Source: Hypsibius dujardini
Lineage: Eukaryota > Tardigrada > Eutardigrada > Parachela > Hypsibiidae
Assembly (NCBI GenBank): GCA_001579985.1
Contig: LRSR01011736.1
Coordinates: 1-41,149, forward strand
Length of the DNA: 41,149 nt
Reading direction: 5' to 3'
In this document: piece after piece, positions 1 through 13,694 of the stretch
Numbering within the stretch: position 1 is the first letter of the stretch
Layout of the letters: each line of letters starts with the position of its first letter
Position numbers and translations under genes: made by a program
The notes under the pieces: generated by a model
Databases searched by the model: none
Told to the model about the DNA's origin: nothing
Seen by the model: only the letters and a program-made list of their open reading frames with translations

Positions 1-2
1 GA

Positions 3-1243
3 GGACAATATTACGGTCATGAGCACTCCGATTCCATGCACATATACTACGACCCCGCGAACGAAGCTCACGTGACTGGTCTCTCCTTCCTCGGACCGAG
101 TGTCGCGCCTTATCAGGGATTTAATCCTGGCTATCGGATATACACGATTGATGGAAACTACGCGAATAGTTCGTGGGTGAGTTTTGGTCTCTACTCTCCA
201 CTGGCCCTTTGGGCTGATGTAATGGGGGAATTTTGGCCCAGGTTACGCTCGATCATGAGACCTATATCGCTAATCTGACGGAAGCAAACGATAGCGGCAA
301 TCCTCCGAAATGGTTCAAGGAGTACTCGGCGAAGGAAGCATACGGGCTGGAGCAGCTACTGCCGGCTGACTGGGATGCCTTGATGAACGATATGGAGACC
401 GATGATGTGCTGTTTCATAAGTTCTGGCAGTACGTGATTGAATTGACTGTTGTCTCCTGTGTCAAGTCAAATACAACCAAGTGTAACCACTGGATTAGCT
501 GCCCGTCATGTCCATGCCTGTCTGGTTGGGATTTTGATCTGTCTGTTTTTCTATATGACTGCTTAATTAATCCCTTACTTTTTAGCTGGATGTCTGGTTC
601 TGGGCTTCTACTGGTCCGTTGTCTCATTGTATATGTATCGGATTATCTATCTGTCTGTCTATCTTGTCTGTCTGTTTGTCTGCCTACCTGTCTCTATGTC
701 TGTATGTCTGTCCGGCTGTCTGCCTGCCCGTCTGCCTTATCATTTTCGGTGTCTGTCTGTCGTTAGTATTATATCGGGACGCTCTGCTTCACCATCGTGT
801 CTGCTTTTCTTCCTGCCCAGCTTGTCTGACTGCCTGCTTGTCAGCCTTTTCATCTACTATGCATACCTGTCTTTCTTCGTGCTTGAAGGGGTTGTCCACC
901 AGACTTTCATGTCTATTCTCCTGACTTTCTTAGTCTCATGCCGTGGTTGCCTTCTTCGTTTATCTTACTTGATGCTTGCATTTCTCTGTTCTGTGAGATG
1001 GGCATGTCTTCCTGCCTGTCTTTCTTGGGTCATGTGCTATGGCTGTCTGCTTCACTTACCCACATGCCTTAGCTGTTTGATGGGGATTACTTGCTGCCCC
1101 TACCAGTTTTTTACTTCCTTTTTTGCAGGTATTATTGGAAATCGGAGGACAAGTCTGTGAGTGTGGGCTGTGACGCGCCCTGCCGGAAGTATCTCCTCTG
1201 CAGAATCCGAGCGCGCAGCGAAAATTGCGTGAAAGTTCAATAG
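3..1243 (+). CDS. SMPD1: Acid sphingomyelinase (sphingomyelin phosphodiesterase), 3' exons
   Basis: The last three coding exons are 3-176, 242-429 and 1129-1243; the gene starts outside the window. Junctions are TGG|gtgagt and cag|GTT (phase 0), then CA|gtacgt and gcag|G (phase 2). The product hydrolyses sphingomyelin to ceramide and phosphocholine in lysosomes or extracellularly. It begins in the calcineurin-like phosphoesterase domain with the metal-ligand motif GQYYGHEH. It continues through the family's PSVAPYQGFNPGYRIY and LDHETYI segments. The last exon gives the cysteine-containing C-terminal domain (GCDAPCRKYLLC) and ends at TAG 1241-1243. The 699-bp second intron carries a degenerate (CTGT)n tract. 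The family match is strong in all three exons. Which paralogue (SMPD1 or a lineage-specific copy) cannot be settled from the C-terminus alone. Confidence 0.93.
640..760. repeat. Degenerate (CTGT)n tract in the last SMPD1 intron
   Basis: Runs of CTGTCTGT with interspersed CTGCCTGC units lie inside the intron 430-1128, and looser CTG-rich sequence continues to about 1030. Apparent Cys/Leu/Ser-rich ORFs here are translations of the repeat. Confidence 0.85.
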
Positions 1244-1624
1244 ACCGGACTCGCGCCGTGCCCTTTCCGACGACGGCTATTATTCGTTTCCTTCCGTCTT
1301 CGCTCGGACGCTCTGCAGCGCGTGATTCACCCCTTCCGCTGCTCGATTCAAATGTGTTCCTTTCCATTTGCTCAAACTGATCTTAATTTCACTGGTGATT
1401 TTATTCCTCCTTGCTCCACCTGTAACCGCGTGTGCTATGCAGTCTTGCCTTAATTTATGGAATACTTTCTTCTCGTTGCTGTTTTTAGATTTCTATTTAT
1501 TTGCGTTTATACGTTTAAATTTTTGGTGCCTGTTCAAACTTCAGCAACGGAAAAGTACCAGCGCGTCTTTGGTCGCGATCCTCGAAGAGTCTCTCTCCCA
1601 CTTCCGAACCGCCTCGAACCGGTT
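1244..1624. other. Intergenic spacer between convergent genes
   Basis: This spacer lies between the SMPD1 stop and the asparaginase stop, two genes that converge. It should hold both 3' UTRs. I see no further gene, and no clear AATAAA for SMPD1 just after the stop. Confidence 0.6.
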
Positions 1625-2906
1625 CTAATCCTCCCGGATAAACTTCCCGTCTGCAGTGCGTGCGGCTTTCTCGGCCGGGATCACCTGTCCGCTCATGGCG
1701 ATGTAGACTGCAATTCCGCCATCAGCCGACAGACATTGCGCCGCGCCGATAGCCATTCCCACGTTGAAGTCTGCGTCCGAGTCCTTGAGGCGTTCCGGCT
1801 GTCGCGCACCCGTCACGACCACCACGAGCCCCTACAGTACGAGCATGTATTAGTGTAATACACTCGTGGTAAAAACCTCAGGTCGACCGAATTAAAGCCA
1901 ACTTTTTACCGGCACCCACCAAAATGGAAAGGTCGGAGTTTGAGCCAATTTTGGTGAATGCGTGCAGCTCTTACTCAAATTACTTGATGCATTGATTTAA
2001 CACCAGATTGCCAAAATAATTTGAAATCAATCAATCGATCGACTGAGCAAAGACTGCGTGGTCAGCTGTAGTCGAAAACAGCTGCACGCATTGACTAAAA
2101 TGCTCAAACTCCGACCACCTCATTTTTCTGGGCACCGGTGAAAATTTGGCTTCAATTCGGTCGGCCTGATGTTTTTGCCACGTGTGTATCTACCCCTTAC
2201 AGAGTGGCAAGAACGGCGGCACACGTTCAACTGCTTATTCTTTTTAATCATCAATATAACTTCCTCTTGTAATGAGAGCTTCCACCATAGTTCAATTCAA
2301 AGGCTTTTAGTATAGTTTAGCTGAAATTAGTCGAACAATATAGCCTCCCCACTTAAAACCTTAATAACTAAAACTAGAAAATTAGTCACTGAAAGTTCCA
2401 GTTTTGTTTTAGCATTAGATATATGATACCTCCAGTTCCGAAAGTGTCTGCTGGGAAAGCTCCGCCAGATACCGCGCCGTCCGGATCATCGTGTCCGTCC
2501 CGTGAGTTATGACGATGCGTCGGTAGCCGAGTCGGTGGAGCGCCCGGCATTCGTTCGCCAGTGTCTGCCGGTCCGCCTCCGTGATCTCCTGACTGTCCTT
2601 CCGCAGGACCCCGTCCACAGCGTACCGGAACTCTAAGGTCTCCCCTTCTTCGCAGGCCGTGACACGCGGTGACGGCGGTGTCTGGGTGAGCTGTATTCCT
2701 CCTTCCCCTCGCGCTATGATGGAATAATGGACGGGCAGCCGGTCGAGGATGCGAGCAGACGCGGGATGGTCGGAGATGTCGAAGGCGTAGCCGCCGGTGC
2801 CTTTCGGGTAGTCCTTATCGATGGTGCCGCCGGTCTGGATGAGGACGATGGTCCGGCTATTGATGTGATCAGCTTTCGTCGTCACTTTTCCCGAGCTCTC
2901 CGCCAT
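1625..2906 (-). CDS. Short-form (single-domain) L-asparaginase-like protein
   Basis: There are two exons on the minus strand, 2906-2430 and 1831-1625, joined in phase 0 (GAG|gtatca ... ctgtag|GGG), giving 227 aa. The start MAESSGK was chosen because upstream in-frame codons run into a CTGT repeat. Visible type I/II asparaginase signatures are TGGTIDK near residue 23 (catalytic Thr), ITHGTDTM (catalytic Thr-Asp pair) and, in exon 2, VVVTGARQP followed by DADFNVG. These form the N-terminal lobe only; the usual C-terminal lobe of about 330-aa asparaginases is absent. Such one-domain forms are known mainly in bacteria. It probably hydrolyses asparagine or a related amide, but that is inferred. 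A MITE fills much of the intron. Confidence 0.87.
1861..2186. mobile_element. MITE (TIR CACACGTGGCAAAAAC family) in the asparaginase intron
   Basis: This is a 326-bp non-coding element with imperfect inverted arms of roughly 90 bp. The left end starts CACTCGTGGTAAAAAC, and the right end reads CACACGTGGCAAAAAC on the minus strand. It is flanked by TA on both sides (1859-1860 and 2187-2188), consistent with a TA target duplication of Tc1/mariner-type elements. The same terminal motif recurs at 21234-21367 and 39498-39628. It has no ORF of its own. Confidence 0.82.
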
Positions 2907-4140
2907 GCCTCTGGGGGTATATTGGATAGTAATAATGCAGTCAATAATCGGTATGCGAACGACAGATCCAAGGAAGATTGATTCGACTGTTTGTCTGTCT
3001 ATCTGTCTATCTGTCTGTTTGTCTATCTGTTTGTGTAAAGTGCAAGCAACACTGCTAAAATCCAGCTGTATCATATTTTCTGTTTCGCTTGCATCTTGGC
3101 GTCGACGGTCCACGTGGTGGTGGGTACACATAATACATGTATGTACCGGTCGACTGGTACGGTGCTACTACAGTACTACCCTGGAAGCCTTTTCACACCA
3201 ACGATGGCACTATTATCGGATGGAGAAACCGGTAATCTCGCGACGACCTTTGACGCACCGTTGTTGAACAGACATATGAAAGGAACTGAGGGACCTGAGG
3301 GGAGGGTTAAGAGACTCGACCCCCCACCCATCTCTGATGAGTTGTGCACTCTCTAAATAAGAGGTTTTTTTGTATGTGGTTCATTTAATGACCGAAATTC
3401 AGGCGCTGACCTGCACAATATACAGCGTAATGCCGCCAAAAGCATTGAGATAACAAAAAAAACACAAATTACGTTCTCGCTTGACTTTCAGAACGCTGTA
3501 GATCCCACAAAGAATGTGAGAAAATTACCAGAAATAAAAAAAGGCGCTGTGCAATACCACGTGGCAAAAGAAGATTAAAAGTCGAAGAGCCAACATGTGC
3601 CGCGGTATTCGCCGGCAGATGCTGAAAATGTTCTTCACGTGCCGTTTTCGGAATAATCTTTCCGTCCTCGGTGCGGCCTGTCCGTCGTCGTTCCGTTGCC
3701 GTTCCGTCGTCGCTGCGGCCTGTCCGTCGTCGTTCCGTCGCCGAACGACTGGAAGTCAACGGGATCGACGACGGGAACCAGAAGCCGCAGTAGAGGGCCT
3801 CTTCGAATTCGGATGAGGAGGACCTTCAGGCGTTCAGTCAGAATGAGTGAAGACTCTTGCAAGCTGTTCCGCTCGGCGGGAAGCTCAGGCTTTTAGCCTC
3901 AATCTGCGGAATTGAATTTAGTTGTTCTGGGTTGTGACTGGGCAAGTGCTGTGGACATTTGTTGGTTATTAGAGGAACTGACAGAAAATATCATCCTGAT
4001 AATTTACCTTTTTCATTGTAAGCGAATTTTGTTAAAGTTGTCCCATCCAAAATTTAGGTTAGAATCGACTGACTTCCCAAGAAATACTACGATCCTCGTA
4101 CCCAAATATAAGAAGGCAGACTGGCAGCGAGATATGAGTA
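2907..4140. other. Upstream region of the asparaginase gene; no gene seen
   Basis: This region holds the presumed asparaginase promoter/5' UTR, a (CTGT)n stretch near 2990-3035 and a GC-rich tandem repeat near 3672-3740. The short ORFs overlap each other on both strands and resemble no family I know. Confidence 0.5.
3672..3744. repeat. GC-rich tandem repeat, 42-bp spacing
   Basis: GCGGCCTGTCCGTCGTCGTT begins at 3672 and again at 3714, so two units 42 bp apart; the internal sequence is built from CCGTCGTCG submotifs. Confidence 0.75.
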
Positions 4141-4339
4141 CCAAGGAAACGCGGCGGGTTGAATCGCTACATGGTATATGGTTGAATCGGTCAGGTGGCG
4201 GAGGGCGCCACAAGTGTAAATTGTAAACAACGGTGTGCGTGAAACTGAATGAGTGTTGTTTACAATTCACACTTGTGGCGTCCTCTGCAACCCGACTAAT
4301 TCTACCCATGTAGCGATTCAACCCGCCGCGTTTCCTTGG
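4141..4339. mobile_element. Hairpin MITE with TA target duplication
   Basis: This is a 199-bp element that is almost entirely an inverted repeat. Both ends read CCAAGGAAACGCGGCGGGTT inward, the match is perfect for 34 bp, and it continues imperfectly to about 95 bp per arm. TA lies directly outside each end (4139-4140 and 4340-4341). There is no coding capacity. The TA duplication suggests mobilisation by a Tc1/mariner-type transposase encoded elsewhere. Confidence 0.85.
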
Positions 4340-4341
4340 TA

Positions 4342-5850
4342 TACGAGGCGTGGAAAATATTTCCGGTAATCTGATGCCATTTCCAAATTAACATTTTAGG
4401 CATAATCACGTTGAAGAAAAAATACCTCAAAGACAAACGTAAAGAAACTGCTAATATTTTCTGAAATTCGCAGTTTTTTTGCACCTTTTGTTTCTGATCA
4501 AATAAACCGTAATACAACATGGATATTATTTTCCTGAATACTTTTATATAATGGGTGTCGGTAGAAAAAAATTCCAATGGATGCCGGAGATAAGTGTAAT
4601 TTCCTAGTACCTTAAAACGTCTGCCGCTCATTTGGGTGCCCGCTCTACTCACAGATACACAGATGCACAGATGCACAGATGCATGTAACGTACAGTAAGC
4701 GACAGAATATAAAGGGGCGTGGCAGGGATAATGATTGAACAATCAACCAATCAACTCCGCTTCGATTGCTCGGGAGCTCCGCTGATTGATTGGTTGATTG
4801 CTCAAGTATTACCCCTGCTCCGCTCCTTTTGCTCATTTCCGGGACTCTCCATTAGATTAAATTCTTTCGCTAACTGTACAAACCCGATCCTAACAGATTA
4901 TGCAATTATTATGGAAATATTTCTGCAACTCGAAAAGGACCGCCGGAAACCAGGTCAACCCTATGGCGCCACCCTCTCAATTTAGCGTAGTTTATTTCAA
5001 CTTATTATTTACTTTAAACTGAGCTTGCCTATGTCGATGTGTGTCGGTTGTGTGTACCGAATATATAATACATGTATGTGTGCTTGTAATAGTTTCTGAA
5101 ATCGTTATTATTGACATATTCCCGCCTGCATTCTTAACTCGGACCATGTGGTACGGTATATGCCGGCTCGGTGACGCTCGACCTAACGCATTTTTTCATA
5201 CTTCGCTCGGTGTATACACGGCGCGGCGGCGGTCAAAGAACTGTTATGAGCCCGTGTGCTAGTAATAAATTTCAGTTTACTGCCCCATATGTGAGTGCTA
5301 CCGTGAGTCAACCAGCTCGTTATGGCTTTTTGGCGCCATGGCGGTGATACCGCCAATGCATGCAGGGAAAAAATATATACTCCCGACCCATGACGGCGGA
5401 GGCGTGTCGATTCTGACGGGAAAGTTCCATCTCCCGTGTCGACCTCACCGGAAACAGCTGTTAATCCCTTCCACCAATGGGAGCGTTGATTTGGCGGAGT
5501 GGGGCGTAACGGCCCGCCCAGAAACTAAGCGAACCAACCCCGAAGCCGTAAAACGCACAAGTACGACAGCTGTACTCTAAATCGGCCATGTAAACAGACG
5601 AAATCAGCTTCCAGCAACAAGTGTAGGTGCTACTCCTACAAAGTTGTCGGCATTAATAGATATGTATAAGAAGTCTATGCGCTTGCAATCGATAGAAAGT
5701 CGATAGTGTGTGGGACAAAAGCAGATCCCTCTCACAAAAAATCCGACACATTTCGCATTGGCTAACTGTTATTGCAAAAGATTTATTGTTTGAATTTTTT
5801 ACGTTTCACCAAAAGACAGCGAGAGATTCTGCGTATTCGTTCACTCTCAA
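4342..5850. other. Intergenic region; no gene seen
   Basis: This AT-rich to mixed sequence carries a short ACAGATGC microsatellite (about 4650-4685) and an inverted repeat (4735-4808). The open frame at 5338-5580 resembles no known protein. The right end probably merges into the promoter/5' UTR of the yippee-like gene. Confidence 0.5.
4735..4808. repeat. Short inverted repeat with CAATCAACCAATCAA arms
   Basis: ACAATCAACCAATCAA near the left end is mirrored by TTGATTGGTTGATTG near the right end, with a spacer of about 20-25 bp between. It could fold as a hairpin and is made of the ATCA-type motif common in this genome. Confidence 0.7.
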
Positions 5851-6593
5851 GTTCAACACGACGCACACTCACACCCCCCTTGCAGCAGCAAACTTGTCCT
5901 CGTAAGCGAAACGGGGTCCACAGAGGCAAAGTAGTAGGTCGTACAAGTCTCGTGCTTGCAGCTTGTGTGTGTGTCCGTGTGTCTGTGTCTGTGTGTGTAT
6001 GTTTCTTAAACCTCTCGCACGACGACAAAAAGTTTGTGTGTGCCTGCCCGCTGTTGCCTCCGATATTGATCTCTTTTTGTGTGTGTGAGAATTCCATGTT
6101 CGGGTCTTCTTCCTATTAGGACGAGCATTGGATAACTCTTTGGCAATCTGGAATTCTGGCAGCTGCTGCTTGCACCCAACCCGACGATCGGACGATGCAT
6201 ATCATCATCATCAGCTGAACAGTGCGTTTATTTGGAGAGGATTTCTCATTTATTTCTTTGTCTGCGAACAGCGACGAAACGAACACACTTCCCCCTCCCC
6301 CCCGTTACCGACGCACAGCATATGCTACCCTACAATTATCATCGCTAGAAAACATTTCGAACAGCTTCTGTACTGCACAATTGAAGCCACTCTCTTTTTT
6401 CTCTCTTGTTGAAGAAGAAGAAGTCAAGGGCAAATTGTTTTGAGAAGTTATTGCCTGCAGGAGTAGTAATTTTTTCCTCCCATCCTCGACGACTGGACTT
6501 TATTTTGTCCGTGTCTTGCTGTTTGGATATTTGACGCGGATCGGATCGGCGTCTATTTTCGCATCCTCCTCCTGATGCTCAACGGCCATCAGC
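5851..6593 (+). promoter_or_regulatory. Probable promoter / 5' UTR of the yippee-like gene
   Basis: The sequence before the ATG at 6594 contains GT-rich microsatellite (about 5963-6090) and pyrimidine-rich DNA. A short upstream ATG at 6575 is out of frame. No TATA box or transcription start can be fixed by eye, so the boundaries are guesses. Confidence 0.3.
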
Positions 6594-7654
6594 ATGAAGA
6601 CTTTCCAGGCGTACCTGACGAAATCCCTCAAGGTTTACTCCTGCATCCACTGCCGTGCTCATTTGGCCGTGCACGACGATCTCATCTCCAAGGTATAAAA
6701 AAAACATTATTCCACGTACGTCTGCGTGCGAATTAGTAAACACATTTTTTAGTGAAAAAGAAAAATATGGCGTATTTTTTTGTTGGATTTGACTTTCGGT
6801 TTCGATAATGTGTGATGGCGTTATTTGGTTGGAGCTAATGCAAACATAGGGTATTGACTTTTTTTTACGCGACTTATTATATTTCTGTCGTACATTGCAA
6901 GGTGCAGGTGGACGGTATGTGACGGGCTAATGTTTTCTCTTTCATTATGGGTCGATAGAAAAATGGTTGGGCAACTGGCAAGGCTTTGTTTGCGTTAAAA
7001 GTGGAAATGCGGCAAACACCACACACTGCCAAACAGCATGTGGTGTTTACAAACTGTACTGTAGTAGTGCACAGCAGATGCTGACTGGGCAGCGTATGAC
7101 TTTTCCTTTGTTGTGGTTTTGTCGTATCACGTGACTCTGATTTATAAAGACAGCGATAAGAGCAAAGCGAGAAGGAAGCTCTTTGGTCAGTTTGTCTAGT
7201 GTGTCCGGTTTTGGCCACGCCTTTCGCTGGACAGTGGACACTGCCCCTTTTTCACGAATCTTAAGATTCTGTTTTTTAGTTCATTTTTTTGGGAAAATTA
7301 ATTTATTTTACTTTCTGGCTTTTTTAAAGAGAGGTACTTTATTATTGATTTTGATTGATTGCTTGTGTAAGCAACTGGCACTGCCCACTGCCTATTGGCC
7401 AAGCGAATAAAACCGACGAACGGTCCCGCCTCCAGCCACGCCTTCTTGCCCCGCCTTTGGTCAGCTGACGCGGACTGCTCATTGGCGATTTGCATTCTTC
7501 CCTTCAGTCTTCACCCAGACGAAATTGCCGTTTGAATTGAAGCCGCACCGGAAATTAAGTTCCCTAATGGATGACGTAGGCCAGCGCAAGATCATCAAGC
7601 GGATGGAAACTTTAATTGCTGCGAGAGATAATTGCTCATATTCTATGTGTGTGG

Positions 7655-7686
<32 letters not shown>

Positions 7687-9142
7687 GTGTGTGTGCGTAC
7701 TTCCGGGCAAGAGAGCGAGCGAGCGAGCGAGATCACGCGGGGTCGTAAAAAAGCAGTTCGCATGTGCATCGTGATTCGTTCGTGGATGGACGGTCGTATG
7801 TATCGTATCAGCAGGCCAAGACCGGGTCCATCGGGGCAAGAAACTCGCACTCGCGAAAGAAACAGCAAAGACCGAGAAGGAAGCTCTATCGAACGCCAAA
7901 ATGCGAGCTTGTAACATGCATGTTAGGGAAAAAAAGAAGCAGAACACCAACACACACACGACGACCAGCTGATTGATGAGGATCATCTGATCCAACCAAG
8001 GCAGCAGCGACGGCGAACGCCACCGGAGAGGGTTTGTTTTGTGGTTGTGTTATTAGTGTGTGTCTGTTGCTGTTTTGCCTTTCTTGCTTTTGGTTCGCTT
8101 TTTGGCAAGTGCAACGGAACCTCGCCTCTTAGCGACCCATCCCCGCCTTCCCTACGAGAAAGTTGTGTGGTTGTCTCTTGTCTGTCTGCCTGTCTGCCTG
8201 TCTGTGTGTGTGGATGCGTGAAAAAAAGCATAAACAGTTGCGGCGAACCCGCGGAGGAGAGAGAGAAAGAGTGCGAGAAATAATAATTACAGTGCTCGTG
8301 CACTCAATTCTACGCATTTTATTGTGAGGAGGAGGACTTGGAAATGGCGCGCTTTTAAAGTGCGCCGTGCTTCTTCTCATGGAAATATGATCTACTCGTC
8401 CCTCTGTGGTCGTGCGTGGTTTGGGGAAAGGCCCAGCCGTCGAGGCAGGAAAAAGTCAGCTGCACGCCTTCGAGTATGCAATACTTTGGAGTTGAGGGCG
8501 ATAAAAACGTTATTTGGTGTTGGAGTTTATGCGTCTGTTTACGTTTTGAGGGAAAAAACCCTTGGCGCGTGATTTGTCGTTTGTTGTCGTCGTTTTAAGC
8601 AGTTAAAAGAGCCGTTAAAAATGCAAGACGCAGGTCGGTGAGTTTAAGATTTAATAAAGCTGTTGATTAAACTATTGAGCAAACGATAGTGGGGAAATCA
8701 ATCAATCAACCATTTGGCGGTGGAATCAGTTTTTTGTTAATCAAATAATCAAGGGTGTTGTTGTCACCGACAGACCAGTGTACGGTGGGCGTTGTCAGTT
8801 GTTTTCAATGTTGTCTGCCAAAGTATAAGCAAAATTTACGATCGCTTGAGCCTCGTGTTTTGTGTGTGGGGAAGGAATGTTGAAAGGCATTATTATTGGC
8901 GTGTCTTGCGTTTTAGGGATTACATTAGCAAATAGTACGTCCCCGAACTTTACATATTATTGTATTTGCATGCATAATTTCACACCTGCCTAATCTCTGT
9001 GTTGATTTTGTTTGTTCTTTTTGCAGTCATTTCAAGGCAGTCAAGGGCGGGCCTACCTGTTCAACAACGTGTAAGTGCTGAAGTGTCTGTCCCATACCTG
9101 ATTACCAATATTGTTACTCGTACCTGTCAAGACAGACAAACG

Positions 9143-9184
<42 letters not shown>

Positions 9185-9992
9185 TGGATGGATTAAAAAC
9201 GTTGATTGAAAACGAAAAGCCGGCACTTGGTCCCATGCGGCCTCTTTCGACGAGTAGTTGCGATTGCGGATTTGCTTCTTCTCGGGTCATTTGCCTACAT
9301 ACTCTGCCTGCCTACACGACCTCGCAGTCGTAGCCTTGCGAAATATATAGCCGGCGTCGTGTTTGTAGTGCCGCGCTTGACATCCATCCACGCCAGCAAA
9401 GAGATGAAAATAAATAATGGTGGTGCTTATGCTTACATGACCCACTCACATTTGACCTCCGTAAATTTACAAGCGATGTGTACATACTTTTGTGTTTTAC
9501 AGGGTCAACGTATCCTGCGGGGTCGCCGAGGAGCGGGTACTGCTGACGGGCCTGCACGCGGTGGCGGATATCTATTGCGGCTGCTGCAAGAAAACACTCG
9601 GCTGGAAATATGTAAGACAGGCAGACAGGCAGGCAAACAGACAGGCAAACGTACAGCCACGCAAATAGGCAGACAGACAGACAGACAGACAGATAGGCAT
9701 TCAGACAGATAGATAGATAGACAGACAGACATATAGTCTGAAAAATTGAGGTTGGTCTGCAGGTAGACAGACAGGTGCATGGAGGGTCGGTACAAGAATT
9801 TAGATGAAAGGGCTGAGTGATCAATAACTTTGTTTAAATGGTTCAGTATAGCATTATATACAACATTTCCTTTTCGTATTATTCTTCCAGGAACATGCCT
9901 ATGAATCCAGTCAGAAGTACAAGGAAGGCAAATACGTGATTGAGCTCACCCACATGATCAAGGACAACGGATGGGACGTGATAGCGGCGTAA
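6594..9992 (+). CDS. YPEL: Yippee-like zinc-binding protein (YPEL1-4 type)
   Basis: Four exons, 6594-6692, 9027-9070, 9503-9611 and 9891-9992, join in frame to 117 aa, the usual size of the family. It starts MKTFQAYL. It carries the two paired-cysteine zinc ligands of the yippee fold: CIHC at residues 17-20 and CGCC at 73-76. Between them is the family core with [12 protein letters not shown] and [13 protein letters not shown], then TLGWKY, and it ends in [13 protein letters not shown]. Yippee proteins are small conserved eukaryotic proteins of the nucleus, centrosome or spindle, of poorly defined biochemical role. The N-terminus and core group it with YPEL1-4 rather than YPEL5. Intron 1 is 2.3 kb and has promoter-like motifs. 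Introns 2 and 3 each contain (CAGA)n arrays. Confidence 0.96.
7390..7490. promoter_or_regulatory. Promoter-like cluster inside yippee intron 1
   Basis: Two inverted CCAAT boxes (ATTGG at 7394 and 7481), a GC box (CCCCGCC near 7450), an E-box CAGCTG (about 7462) and an A/T-rich AATAAAA lie within 100 bp. This could be an alternative first-exon promoter or an enhancer, but it rests on motif clustering only. Confidence 0.25.
7640..7700. repeat. (GT)n microsatellite in yippee intron 1
   Basis: An almost uninterrupted GT run, with a few GC steps, followed by a short GAGC repeat near 7715. Confidence 0.9.
9127..9186. repeat. (CAGA)n array in yippee intron 2
   Basis: Eleven or more consecutive CAGA units within the intron 9071-9502. 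Confidence 0.95.
9612..9780. repeat. Interrupted (CAGA)n array in yippee intron 3
   Basis: Runs of CAGACAGA with CAGG and TAGA variants start directly after the splice donor at 9612. Confidence 0.9.
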
Positions 9993-11726
9993 GCGTGGGG
10001 CGAGACAGTTCTCCTTCCCAGTCATCCTCGAGGACAGGCATCCTATAATCCATCCCGGTGTAGATATAGTCAGTCAGCGGCGACCGTTTTGTTGTATGTA
10101 TCATACAGTGATCCAGGATCTCGGGGATTTGACCGGTCACCCTCATCGTCGTCGTCGGTGGTGGTGGTGGTGGGCAGGCAGGCAGGCATGAACTGCGTTC
10201 ATTAGCGCCTCATGTCTGCTACTGCTGTTTTGCGAGACCTCAAAAGCATCCCGTGCCGCTTCTTTTGTACATATTTGTATAGCTGCTTCGACCTTCCCGC
10301 ACACACCACACGCGGACACATCGTGTTCATCATTGCTGATTGCGACGCGGCGGATCGACCGTCTGCCTCATCGCTGCTGAGTGAAAATCCAGCAGGGATT
10401 TTATTCTTTTTTTGTGATATTGCTGTTTTTCTCTCCTTTGTTTTTGTCTATCTGTCTGAATTGAGCGTCTGTGGAGTCCTTCCGTTTTCAGTCCAGTCGC
10501 AACCATATTAGACGAGTATTAGCGGCGCACAGTGTGTGTTTTTTTTGAATTTTTTTCATGATTTTCACTCAATCCCATTTTCAGTTTTTACTTTTTTTCG
10601 CTCTCTGTTCCACTTGCGAATGGCTGGATCGATATGCGGAGAGAACAACAGCAGCGTGGGTTGTTGAATCTGAGAAAGCTTTTCCTGTGGTGGTGGTGGT
10701 GTGTGTTGGAAGTCATTCACGTGATAGCATGATTTGATGGAATCGATAGACACTCGCGCGCGCCGCACTTTCAAGGTCCATTGAGACTTTGGGGTGGAAT
10801 TAAAAGCGTTTTGTTCCGTGTTTCATCTAGAGTAATGCTTTGCCACTTCGCTGCTGGGCATATCCAGTCGGCGACTCTTTTCATATGTCGGTTAAAGCGT
10901 AATTTCTAGTATGTCGATCAATTTATCAGACTTTACCAGCATTAGGTCAGATATGTATTTTGTCTGACTCATCGTTGAATGACATCTGAACTGAACTGTC
11001 AGAGTTATTCGCTGGTTATTCGCCTGCCCACATGTCTGTCTGTCTGTCAGTTTGCCTGTATGTCTGTCAGTCTGTCTGTCTGTTGTTTGTTTGTCTGTCT
11101 GCCTGTCTATGTATCTATCTGTCTGGTTGTCCGTAAGTGTGCCTATTTGCTCATCTGTATGTGTCTCTCAATAGCCTGTGTCCATCGCTCTGTCTGTGTG
11201 TCTGTATATCGGCATATGTGCCTACTGTATTTGTCATTATATTGTGTTTACGTCTGGTCACCTGCCGATCTGCCTGATTTCTGTAGTGTCTGTGTCTGAT
11301 TGCATGACTGTCACCTTGAAGATCGAGCGTCTTTCCTCTAGTTTTCTATCCGTTCCGCTCTTCAACCGCAGGCGCAGTTCACCGATGCAATAAACTGCGC
11401 GTCCAATTCAAACTCCCATTACGATTACGCCAGCAGCACCGGATTCAAATCTTATTCCTAGGCCCTTTCACGGGATATCAAAACGGGAGATGTGTCACTC
11501 ATGAAATTACAAGCGAAAATAGCACACACACCACGGGAAAAATGAGGTTGATGGAACACACTCTCGGCGCATGTTGGCCTACTTGCGCGGGGGGCCCAGA
11601 TCGTCTAATAAAACTGAATACGGGGACGCCGATGGAAAAAAGTTAACGAGCCACACTGATGACGACCCAAAACCCAACCGCCAGCGGATCGATAAAGCGT
11701 CCCCGTTCTGTTGGGCGGCCGCGCGT
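9993..11726. other. 3' UTR of yippee and intergenic spacer; no gene seen
   Basis: This region contains GGT/GGCA simple repeats (about 10150-10190), a (CTGT)n tract at about 11030-11130 and an AATAAA at about 11389. The 99- and 106-residue ORFs here are low-complexity or repeat translations. Confidence 0.5.

Positions 11727-13694
<1,968 letters not shown>

Noticed and set aside
2907-3131. N-terminal extension of asparaginase to the Met at 3131
   Set aside because: The extension translates a CTGT repeat; the Met at 2906 precedes the domain properly.
5338-5580. 80-aa plus-strand ORF upstream of yippee
   Set aside because: No recognisable motif, isolated, no splice partners found; probably chance.
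7525-7914. 129-aa ORFs on both strands in yippee intron 1
   Set aside because: They span a GT microsatellite and have no family pattern; they lie within the intron of an intact gene.
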